Below, piece after piece: positions 8,201 to 14,069 of a DNA stretch of 25,737 bases. Position 1 is the stretch's first letter. Each line of letters starts with the position of its first letter. Source of the stretch: RXIX01 sp003989075 (GTDB lineage: Bacteria > Pseudomonadota > Gammaproteobacteria > Competibacterales > Competibacteraceae); NCBI GenBank assembly GCA_029780415.1, contig JAKOYN010000017.1, positions 1-25,737 on the forward strand. Reading direction: 5' to 3'. Both the position numbers and the translations under genes were made by a program. The notes beneath the pieces were generated by a model. It was not told the DNA's origin. It searched no databases and worked only from the letters and a program-made list of their open reading frames with translations.

Positions 8201-9184
8201 GCTCTCGGTGGTTTCGCGAATCTCGCGCTCGCCGGCGAGAAAAATCAGGATATCGCCCGGCCCGTGCCGCCACAGTTCATCCACCGCATCAAGAATCGCC
8301 TGCTGCAGGTCGCGATCGCGCTGGTCCTCGTCATCGGCCAGCAGCGGCCGGTAGCGCAATTCCACCGGATAACTGCGCCCGGAGACCTCGATGATCGGCG
8401 CTCCGTCAAAATGGCGCGCGAAGCGCTCCGGATCGATGGTCGCCGAGGTGATGATGATTTTCAGTTCTGGCCGGCGCGCCCGCAGACGCTTGAGATAGCC
8501 GAGCAGGAAGTCGATGTTCAGGCTGCGCTCGTGGGCCTCGTCGATGATCAGCACTTCATACTGATCAAGCTGGCGGTCGCTCTGGGTTTCGGCGAGCAGG
8601 ATGCCGTCGGTCATCAGCTTGACCACCGTATCCGGCCCGACCCGGTCGGAAAAGCGCACCTTATAGCCAACCTGGCCGCCGACTGTGGTGCCCAGTTCAG
8701 CGGCGATACGTGTCGCCACGGCGCGGGCCGCGATACGGCGCGGCTGGGTATGGCCAATCAGGCCGGCCGCGCCCAGCCCTAATGACAGGCAGATCTTGGG
8801 CAGCTGCGTGGTCTTGCCGGAACCGGTTTCGCCGCACACCACCACCACCGGATGGGCGAGAATGGCCGCGGCGATGCGTTCGCGCTGGGCACTGATCGGC
8901 AGGCTGTCATCAAAAGTCGGCACCGGCAAGGCGGCGCGGCGTTCGCGCAGGCGCGCTTCGGCACTGTCAATCGCCGCTACCAGTTGCGCCAGAACCTGAT
9001 CAATCGGCTTGCCCTCGCGCAGGCGCCGGCGCACGCCCTGCAGACGGCGGGCAAGAACGGCGCGATCGCCTGTCGGGCACGCCAACAGGCGATCGCGCAG
9101 GGAAACAAGCAGTTTTTCCACGGCAAAGTCCAACAGTCTGTTTGAAAAGGTTTCTGAATCAGGCACGCGCGCAAAGCTGTGCAT
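5243..9184 (-). CDS. hrpA: ATP-dependent DEAH-box RNA helicase HrpA
   Basis: About 1313 residues, matching E. coli HrpA (1300). Visible SF2 DEAH helicase motifs include GETGSGKTTQLPK (Walker A), TQPRR, DEAH, SAT, ATNVAETSLT and the QRAGRCGR-type motif VI, followed by winged-helix, ratchet and OB-type regions and the long HrpA-specific C-terminal part. HrpA is a cytosolic RNA helicase implicated in mRNA processing and, more recently, in rescue of stalled ribosomes. The start is uncertain. ATG 9184 has AGGG 11 bases upstream; a GTG at 9211 would add nine residues; shorter starts are also possible because conserved sequence begins only near SLRDRLL. It is divergent from the cold-shock gene. Confidence 0.95.
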   Translation of the reverse strand: MHSFARVPDSETFSNRLLDFAVEKLLVSLRDRLLACPTGDRAVLARRLQGVRRRLREGKPIDQVLAQLVAAIDSAEARLRERRAALPVPTFDDSLPISAQRERIAAAILAHPVVVVCGETGSGKTTQLPKICLSLGLGAAGLIGHTQPRRIAARAVATRIAAELGTTVGGQVGYKVRFSDRVGPDTVVKLMTDGILLAETQSDRQLDQYEVLIIDEAHERSLNIDFLLGYLKRLRARRPELKIIITSATIDPERFARHFDGAPIIEVSGRSYPVELRYRPLLADDEDQRDRDLQQAILDAVDELWRHGPGDILIFLAGEREIRETTESLRKHHPPNTEILPLYARLSAAEQNRVFQPHGRPRIVLATNVAETSLTVPGIRYVIDPGTARISRYSPRSRIQRLPVENISQASARQRAGRCGRVSAGICIRLYAEEDFQARPAFTDPEILRTHLAAVILQMSALHLGKPEDFPFIDPPDARQISDGFRLLFELQAVDEQRGISELGRQLARLPVDPRLGRMLLAARQEGCLREVLILVAALAIQDPRERPLDRQQAADEKHRRFRDEQSDFLALLNLWNYYHEQARQLSRNQLRNCCQAEFLSFVRMREWHDLHQELLGRVTEMGLRLNEQPAPYAALHRALLTGLLGHLGLKQEEHAYLGAHGRHFHLFPGSGLFKKRPRWVMAAELVETTRLYARGVARIEPEWVEGLAGHLLKRSYAEPHWEKRSAQVAATERVTLYGLPIVPARRVNYGPLDPVLAREIFLRQALVAGEFHCRAPFFAHNQQVLAELAELETRARRDLAEDEDALYRFYDARLPAGIYSGPGFESWRKRAEREQPHLLFLDRAALLAQAGPVADGARFPDHLDLDGLRLPLSYRFAPGADDDGVTLTVPLAAVNQVDPRRLDWLVPGWQAERMAALLKSLPKALRRNFVPVPNYVQVLLELIEPGTQALTMAMAAQLQRMTGVAIPEEAWNPDAVPAYLRMRFRVVDAEDRELAVGRDWNVIQQQLRGAAQAGFAALPTPEFERDQVRDWDFGELPEEVNFVRNGIQLRGYPALVAATDGTLALRLLDAPTRAEAASRAGLRRLIAWRLGPVFKALARDLPNLQRMTLHYLGLGTQEQLREDLLALILDRAFLAGQPLPRERAAFEALLERGRARLGPVRVEMSALAEAILAGYHELRRALGSEAVTGDEALADLREQLDWLIHPGFLSQTPAEWLPHLPRYLRAMLLRLQKLRQAPDKDRQRRADILRLWQQCRQQWQRNAAREREDPELLRLRWLLEELRVSQFAQELKTLTPVSVKRLEEQWARVRKD

Positions 9185-9262
9185 TTTTGCACTAACCCTG
9201 TGCAAACGCACATAAAATTAACTTGCGGAACATAGTGCTTTCGCGTAGTGTCGTTTATGGGC

Positions 9263-9279
9263 GGAGGTTATAAACCTCC
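9263..9279 (+). promoter_or_regulatory. Hairpin in the cold-shock gene leader carrying a GGAGG sequence
   Basis: GGAGGTT (9263-9269) and AACCTCC (9273-9279) form a perfect 7-bp inverted repeat around ATA, followed directly by AGGAG (9280-9284). It lies about 100 bases upstream of the csp ATG, in a 168-base gap with no other gene. Long structured leaders are characteristic of cspA-type mRNAs, where they control temperature-dependent stability and translation. The GGAGG here is not next to the start codon, so it may pair elsewhere or block ribosome standby. The repeat is seen; its function is inferred. I could not place a convincing -35/-10 pair for this gene. Confidence 0.5.
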
Positions 9280-9379
9280 AGGAGCCCGGCGTCTGGCCCC
9301 TTGCATAACCCGCCGACTGAGGATCGGGAAACAAGCGGCACGGCAGAAGAACCGTATTTAGCTTTGAGGTTTTGCATTA

Positions 9380-9592
9380 ATGCGCATTGGTACTGTGAAG
9401 TGGTTCGACGAGGCCAAGGGCTTCGGTTTCATTGCCCCTGAAGACGGCAGCAGCGATGTCTTCGTGCACTACTCGGTGATCGAGGGCAAGGGTTTCCGAA
9501 CTCTGGCGGAAAACCAGAAAGTCGAATTCGACGTCAAAGTCGGTCCCAAGGGTCCGCAGGCCACCATGGTCAAGAAAGTCGCAGTCAAGTAA
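9380..9592 (+). CDS. CspA-family cold-shock protein
   Basis: A 70-residue single cold-shock domain. RNP1 (KGFGFI) and RNP2 (VFVHYS) are intact, with the usual start GTVKWFDEAKGFGFI and an end near ATMVKKV. These small OB-fold proteins bind single-stranded RNA and DNA and melt secondary structure during cold or growth transitions. GAGG (9366-9369) lies 10 bases before the ATG. The gene has a long leader with a hairpin upstream and a strong terminator hairpin downstream, so it is probably monocistronic. Which csp paralogue it corresponds to cannot be decided from sequence alone. Confidence 0.96.
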   Translation: MRIGTVKWFDEAKGFGFIAPEDGSSDVFVHYSVIEGKGFRTLAENQKVEFDVKVGPKGPQATMVKKVAVK

Positions 9593-9622
9593 GCAGTCGG
9601 TCCGGCCACCAAAGCCGCTCGA

Positions 9623-9658
9623 ACAAGGCCCCGCCCCCGTGCGGGGCCTTGTCGTTTC
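9623..9658 (+). terminator. Rho-independent-type terminator after the cold-shock gene
   Basis: ACAAGGCCCCGC (9623-9634) and GCGGGGCCTTGT (9641-9652) pair perfectly over 12 bp with a six-base loop CCCCGT, followed by CGTTTCC. The T tract is short, but the stem is very stable. It separates csp from typA. Confidence 0.75.
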
Positions 9659-9701
9659 CAGCCTCCTGCATCCGGTCGCCACTCCGGCGGTGCGAGTCCG
9701 G

Positions 9702-9707
9702 TATAAT
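9702..9707 (+). promoter_or_regulatory. Candidate -10 box of typA
   Basis: A perfect TATAAT lies 33 bases before the GTG start of typA and just after the csp terminator. I see no good -35 hexamer at 16-18 bp spacing, so strength or activator dependence is uncertain. Transcription would begin near 9714. Confidence 0.55.
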
Positions 9708-9740
9708 GCCAGGCTGATTTCAGCCCAACAGACGCGCACC

Positions 9741-11555
9741 GTGATCGAAAAACTTCGCAACATCGCCATCATCGCCCACGTGGACCATGGCAAGACCACG
9801 CTGGTGGACAAGCTCCTGCAGCAGTCCGGTACCTTCAGTGACCGCGCCGCACCGCCCGAGCGGGTGATGGATTCCAACGCGCTCGAAAAGGAGCGTGGCA
9901 TTACCATCCTGGCCAAGAACACCGCCCTGCACTGGCGCGACTACCGTATCAACATCGTTGACACGCCTGGACATGCCGACTTTGGCGGCGAGGTCGAGCG
10001 CGTACTGTCGATGGTCGACTCGGTGCTGCTGCTGGTCGATGCAGTCGATGGACCGATGCCGCAGACCCGTTTCGTCACCCAGAAAGCCTTCGCCATGGGC
10101 TTCAAGCCCATCGTGGTGATCAACAAGGTCGACCGGCCCGGCGCGCGCCCGCACTGGGTGCTCGACCGCACCTTTGACCTGTTTGACCGCCTCGGCGCGA
10201 CCGATGAACAACTGGATTTCCCGGTGATCTACGCCTCGGCACTGCAGGGCTATGCCGGACTCGATGAGAACGTGCGCGGGGGCGACATGACTCCGCTGTT
10301 CGAAACCATCGTCCAGCACGTGCCACCACCGGCGGTCGATCTCGACGGTCCCTTCCAGCTACAGGTCAGCTCGCTGGGCTATAACAGCTACGTCGGTGTC
10401 ATCGGCATTGGCCGCATCCGGCGCGGCCGCATCAGGACCAACACCCCGGTGGTGATCCTTGACCACCAGGGCAACCGGCGCAATGGCCGGGTGCTGCAGG
10501 TCCTGGGCTTTCAGGGCCTGGAGCGGATCGAATTCCCCGAGGCCGCCGCCGGTGACATCATCGCCTTCACCGGGGTGGACGGGCTGGGTATCTCCGACGT
10601 GCTCTGCGATCCGGGCACGGTCGAGGGGCTGCCGCCGCTGAAGGTCGATGAGCCGACCATGAGCATGACCTTCCAGGTCAACACGTCGCCCTTCGCTGGG
10701 CGCGAAGGCAAATACGTCACCAGTCGCCAGTTGCGCGAACGGCTTTATCGCGAGCTGATTCACAACGTGGCGCTGCGCATCGAGGACACCGACGACCCGG
10801 ACAAATTCAAGGTGTCCGGGCGCGGTGAACTGCACCTGTCGATCCTGATCGAGAACATGCGCCGCGAGGGCTATGAGCTGGCGGTATCGCGCCCGGAAGT
10901 GATTGTGCGCGAGATCGACGGCGAAGCCTGCGAGCCTTATGAGCAGCTCACCGTTGATGTCGAAGAGCAGCACCAGGGCACGATCATGGAAAAGCTCGGC
11001 GAACGGCGCGGCGATCTGCTCGACATGCAGCCCGATGGCAAGGGCCGGGTGCGACTCGATTACCTGATCCCGGCGCGCGGCCTGATCGGATTCCAGACCG
11101 AGTTCATGACCGCCACCTCCGGCACCGGACTGCTCTATCACGTCTTCGACCGCTATGGCCCGCAGAAGAAGGGCGCAATTGGTGCGCGCGCCAACGGTGT
11201 CCTGATCGCCAACGCCACCGGCAAGGTGCTGGCCTATGCGCTGTTCAACCTGCAGGAGCGCGGCCGGCTGATGGTCGGCCCCGGTGATGAGGCCTATGAA
11301 GGCATGATCGTCGGCATCCACTCGCGCGACAACGATCTGGTGGTGAACCCCCTAAAGGCCAAGCAGCTCACCAATATCCGCGCCGCCGGTTCCGATGAAA
11401 ACATCCTGCTCACCCCACCCGTGCGCATGAGCCTGGAACAGGCGCTGGAATTCATCGACGATGACGAGCTGGTCGAGGTCACGCCCAAGTCCATCCGCGT
11501 GCGCAAGAAATTGCTGCTGGAAAATGACCGCAAGCGCGCGGCGCGACAGGGCTGA
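9741..11555 (+). CDS. typA: Ribosome-associated translational GTPase TypA/BipA
   Basis: From GTG 9741 the product is 604 residues, close to E. coli TypA (607). The G domain shows AHVDHGKTTLVDKLL (G1), the G2 threonine in ERGITILAK, DTPGH (G3) and NKVDRP (G4). Domains II, III and V and the TypA-specific C-terminal domain follow (KGRVRLDYLIPARGLIGF, RARANGV-like region, KSIRVRKK end). TypA binds the ribosome in competition with EF-G and supports ribosome assembly and growth at low temperature and under stress. The frame is open upstream to 9639, but that region contains the csp terminator and the -10 box, so the GTG giving VIEKLRNIAII is preferred. No Shine-Dalgarno is evident. Confidence 0.96.
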   Translation: MIEKLRNIAIIAHVDHGKTTLVDKLLQQSGTFSDRAAPPERVMDSNALEKERGITILAKNTALHWRDYRINIVDTPGHADFGGEVERVLSMVDSVLLLVDAVDGPMPQTRFVTQKAFAMGFKPIVVINKVDRPGARPHWVLDRTFDLFDRLGATDEQLDFPVIYASALQGYAGLDENVRGGDMTPLFETIVQHVPPPAVDLDGPFQLQVSSLGYNSYVGVIGIGRIRRGRIRTNTPVVILDHQGNRRNGRVLQVLGFQGLERIEFPEAAAGDIIAFTGVDGLGISDVLCDPGTVEGLPPLKVDEPTMSMTFQVNTSPFAGREGKYVTSRQLRERLYRELIHNVALRIEDTDDPDKFKVSGRGELHLSILIENMRREGYELAVSRPEVIVREIDGEACEPYEQLTVDVEEQHQGTIMEKLGERRGDLLDMQPDGKGRVRLDYLIPARGLIGFQTEFMTATSGTGLLYHVFDRYGPQKKGAIGARANGVLIANATGKVLAYALFNLQERGRLMVGPGDEAYEGMIVGIHSRDNDLVVNPLKAKQLTNIRAAGSDENILLTPPVRMSLEQALEFIDDDELVEVTPKSIRVRKKLLLENDRKRAARQG

Positions 11556-11580
11556 CAGGCAGGCCTGAAGCGATAGCCGT

Positions 11581-11610
11581 CTGCCCCGAAGCGGTTGCGG
11601 GGCAGCGGTT
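11581..11610 (+). terminator. Probable terminator of typA
   Basis: CTGCCCCG (11581-11588) pairs perfectly with CGGGGCAG (11598-11605) over a nine-base loop, followed by CGGTTTTCC. It begins 26 bases after the typA stop. The T run is only four bases, so efficiency is uncertain. Confidence 0.55.
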
Positions 11611-11733
11611 TTCCGCTCCATATCGGCAAAGCGATACACAGCGCGGCACGCTGAAAATCTGCTTTAATTGCCTAACCCCTTCGCGGGATACCCTGTTCAT
11701 TCTTCATCCGATGCGGCGTCAGGAGAACACCCA

Positions 11734-12639
11734 ATGGCCGGCGAATCGACTGCTCCCGTGCTTATTGCCGATATCAGAGGCGCGCAGATTATCGAGCGCT
11801 TCTACCGTCAATGTGGCCTTGAAACCATCGGGCCGGGGCGCATCCGTACCGGCACCATGAGCCGCTTCACCAGCCTTGAGGATCTATTCGATAAACTGCT
11901 CGCCGGCGAGCCCAACAGCCATCAGGTCGTGGTCAGCCACGGCCACGCCGAGCATGGCCTGCTGATCAAATTCGCCCGGGAGTCCGCCTTCACTGCCACG
12001 GGCGCGGTCATCGCCCTGCTCTCAACCCTGGCCGACGCGGCCGCCAAGGGTACGCTGGCTGCTGATGATGCGCGCCTAAAGAACGCGGCCACGATGATGG
12101 GCGTCAAGGTCGCCACCGCCCAGCGCCTGGTGGACAAGCTCAACAAGCTGCGCGCCCGCAAGCTGATCATCCATATCCGCGGCTGCAACATCGGCGCAAA
12201 TCCCACACTGCTCAGTGCCTATAAAAGCGCCATGGGCGCCGCCGCCATCACCGCACCGAACGTGCGCATGGTCTACGCCGGCATCAACCCGCGCAAACCC
12301 CCCAAGGGCATTTCAATGGGTGATCTGGTCGGCGATGTGAAGCCGAAAATGCCCCATACCCGCCGGCGCTTCTTTCCCTGGCCGGAAAACTCCTATGTCG
12401 GGCCCATTATCATTGACATCCGTGATATTGACGGGCATACCCGGCTCGATACCGAGGCTTTCATCAACGATCCCGCGCTTACGCCGCACTGGGCCACTAA
12501 ACTCAACGGCGAGTGGAAGCAGGCGCCCAAGGCCGCCAACAGCACTTCCTTTGTCTTGCCGGTGCTGTGGGACAACAACGAATCGACCTGGCACGCGCCG
12601 CTGGAAGAGGGGTATCGTCGCAAACTGGTGATGGTCTGA
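11734..12639 (+). CDS. Orphan protein with a caspase-fold-like His/Cys pattern
   Basis: A 301-residue protein without signal peptide or membrane segments. AGGAG (11721-11725) lies 8 bases before ATG 11734. I do not recognise a named family with certainty. A strand followed by VVVSHGH (His69-Gly70) and a later strand LIIHIRGCNIG (Cys151), then helix PTLLSAYKSAMGAA and AITAPN, resemble the layout of caspase-fold cysteine peptidases, particularly DUF4347-like domains (SHG then GCN). The region between (about 80-140) is helical and Lys/Ala-rich. The C-terminal third (PHTRRRFFPWPENSYVG onward) is unfamiliar. It is flanked by the typA terminator and a weak hairpin, so it is probably a single-gene unit. 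Peptidase activity is a hypothesis. Confidence 0.75.
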   Translation: MAGESTAPVLIADIRGAQIIERFYRQCGLETIGPGRIRTGTMSRFTSLEDLFDKLLAGEPNSHQVVVSHGHAEHGLLIKFARESAFTATGAVIALLSTLADAAAKGTLAADDARLKNAATMMGVKVATAQRLVDKLNKLRARKLIIHIRGCNIGANPTLLSAYKSAMGAAAITAPNVRMVYAGINPRKPPKGISMGDLVGDVKPKMPHTRRRFFPWPENSYVGPIIIDIRDIDGHTRLDTEAFINDPALTPHWATKLNGEWKQAPKAANSTSFVLPVLWDNNESTWHAPLEEGYRRKLVMV

Positions 12640-12643
12640 ATGC

Positions 12644-12661
12644 AGCCGGCCTGGACCGGCT
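12644..12661 (+). terminator. Weak terminator-like hairpin
   Basis: AGCCGG (12644-12649) pairs with CCGGCT (12656-12661) over CCTGGA, followed by GATCTGTTT. It starts 4 bases after the stop of the caspase-like gene. The 6-bp stem and broken T tract make it a weak candidate. Confidence 0.35.
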
Positions 12662-12711
12662 GATCTGTTTCCGGCTGGAGAATCCCGCTGTCCCATAACC
12701 GCTGGAGCACC

Positions 12712-12738
12712 GGCCCCGCTGGCATGATCAACGGGGCC
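12712..12738 (+). promoter_or_regulatory. Inverted repeat in the satP upstream region
   Basis: GGCCCCG (12712-12718) and CGGGGCC (12732-12738) are perfect 7-bp arms around a 13-base spacer. The repeat lies about 95 bases before the acetate transporter start, within a 194-base gap. It could be an operator or a leader hairpin. There is no T tract, so it is not a simple terminator. I find no convincing sigma-70 or sigma-54 promoter around it. Confidence 0.35.
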
Positions 12739-12833
12739 ACATGACAAAGCCCTTGTGAGGCACCATTCCCCATCCGCGAAAAACCCGTAGCGCTCATGAT
12801 TGAAACAACAACGTCCCCCGGGAGAAAAAAGCA

Positions 12834-13397
12834 ATGTCAGAACAAAAACTTGGTAATCCTGCTGTCGTAGGTCTGGCCGGCTTTGGCCTGACCACCCTCA
12901 TGCTGCAGTTCCATAACGTCGGCTGGATGGGCATGGGCCCAGTGATCTGGCTGGGGCTGATCTTCGGCGGACTGGCGCAGCTCATCGCCGGCCTGCAGGA
13001 AATGAAGACCGGCAACAACTTCGGCTATTGTGCCTTCACGTCCTATGGCGCGTTCTGGATTGCGCTGTGCCTGATGCTGCTGGGCAACAACTATGATCTC
13101 TTCAAGGCCAGCACCACCGATGTCGGCTGGTTCCTGGTGGCCTGGACGCTGTTTTCGGTGATTCTGTGGATCGGCGCGATGCGTATTCACGGCGCCATGG
13201 CCCTGACCTTCAGCCTGCTGCTGGTCGGTTTTATCCTGCTCGACCTGGCGCACTTCGGCTACCCGGGCCTGACCGTGATCGCCGGCTATGAGCTGATGGT
13301 CTGTGCGCTGATGGCCTGGTACATGATGGCGCGCATCATCCTCAACGAACTGTTCGGCCGTGAGCTGTTGCCGGCGGGCAAGCCCTGGATCGCCTGA
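12834..13397 (+). CDS. satP: Acetate/succinate transporter, GPR1/FUN34/YaaH (SatP) family
   Basis: A 187-residue membrane protein with six predicted hydrophobic segments and the family signature near the N-terminus, NPAVVGLAGFGLTT, corresponding to NPAPLGL. The charged loop GLQEMKTGNNFGYCAFTSYG is also typical. E. coli SatP (188 residues) imports acetate and succinate with protons and forms hexamers in the inner membrane. GGAG (12821-12824) lies 9 bases before the ATG. The Cache-domain gene starts 38 bases downstream with its own strong Shine-Dalgarno and no terminator between, so the two are probably one operon. The exact substrate cannot be read from the sequence. Confidence 0.9.
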   Translation: MSEQKLGNPAVVGLAGFGLTTLMLQFHNVGWMGMGPVIWLGLIFGGLAQLIAGLQEMKTGNNFGYCAFTSYGAFWIALCLMLLGNNYDLFKASTTDVGWFLVAWTLFSVILWIGAMRIHGAMALTFSLLLVGFILLDLAHFGYPGLTVIAGYELMVCALMAWYMMARIILNELFGRELLPAGKPWIA

Positions 13398-13435
13398 GCA
13401 GCGCCGCCCACCACCTTTATTCAGGAGGATTACAC

Positions 13436-13981
13436 ATGCATAAGATGACCCTGGGTTTTGCCCTGGCCCTGACCCTCGGCAGCGCGCCGGTGCTGGCCGC
13501 CGATACCAGCACCGCTTCCGCTGAGGAAGTGGTCGCCAAGGTCCACGAAGCCGCGCAATACCTGCACGACAAGGGCTTGGCCGGCTTTGCCGATTTCAAC
13601 AACAACAAGGATGCCCGCTGGGTGTGGAAGGACAGCTATGTATTTGTCTATAGCTGCCGCGATGATGCGATGATCGCCCACCCACTGCGCCCCGATCTGG
13701 TTGGCAAGCCCATCCTGCAAATGAAGGACGACAAAGACAAGGCGCTGTTTGAGGAGCTTTGCAAGGCCGGCGCCAAGACCAACGGTGGCTGGGTTGAGTA
13801 CTGGTGGCCAAAGCCGGGCGAAGGCAAGGCCTCGCGCAAGATCTCCTTTGCGCACAGCGCTGATGTGTCCTTCAAGCCGGATATCCAGGTTGCCGCCGGC
13901 ATTTATGACGACAAGCTGACCGCCGATGATCTAAACAAGATCGCCGAGAAGGCCGCCGCGCCGAAGAAGGACGCGCCGTAA
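13436..13981 (+). CDS. Periplasmic single Cache domain protein
   Basis: 181 residues. The N-terminus is a signal peptide (MHKMTLGFALALTLGSAPVLA, cleavage likely after residue 21). The rest is one small-ligand-binding Cache domain of the sCache_2 type: HDKGLAGFADFNN, RWVWKDSYVFVYSC, HPLRPDLVGKPI, GGWVEYWWPKPGE and a final VAAGIYDD are characteristic. Such domains usually sense small carboxylates when fused to chemoreceptors or kinases; here the domain stands alone and soluble, with a Lys/Ala-rich tail. AGGAGG (13423-13428) lies 7 bases before the ATG. Its position after the acetate transporter suggests that it binds the transported carboxylate in the periplasm, as an inference only. Confidence 0.88.
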   Translation: MHKMTLGFALALTLGSAPVLAADTSTASAEEVVAKVHEAAQYLHDKGLAGFADFNNNKDARWVWKDSYVFVYSCRDDAMIAHPLRPDLVGKPILQMKDDKDKALFEELCKAGAKTNGGWVEYWWPKPGEGKASRKISFAHSADVSFKPDIQVAAGIYDDKLTADDLNKIAEKAAAPKKDAP

Positions 13982-14010
13982 ACCATCCCCGCTTGCCACA
14001 AGCGGCCCAG

Positions 14011-14050
14011 GCCGTCCCGGAACACACCATTCCGGGGCGGCTTTTTCTTT
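14011..14050 (+). terminator. Strong Rho-independent terminator after the satP-Cache operon
   Basis: GCCGTCCCGGAA (14011-14022) pairs with TTCCGGGGCGGC (14030-14041) over 12 positions, one of them a G-U pair. The loop is CACACCA, and TTTTTCTTT follows. It sits between convergent genes. Confidence 0.88.
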
Positions 14051-14069
14051 ATGCAGCGTAGCGCTGCGT

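Noticed and set aside
7052..8782. 576-codon forward open frame antisense to hrpA
   Set aside because: It mirrors the conserved helicase core codon by codon, has the Gln/Arg/His-rich composition of GC-rich antisense frames, and shows no family motif.
9188..9204. TGCAC-N7-GTGCA inverted repeat near the hrpA start
   Set aside because: Five-base arms overlapping the uncertain hrpA start are too weak to call an operator or hairpin.
12720..12738. Sigma-54-like TGGCATG sequence before satP
   Set aside because: The -12 GC dinucleotide is not at the required spacing, so it does not match the consensus.
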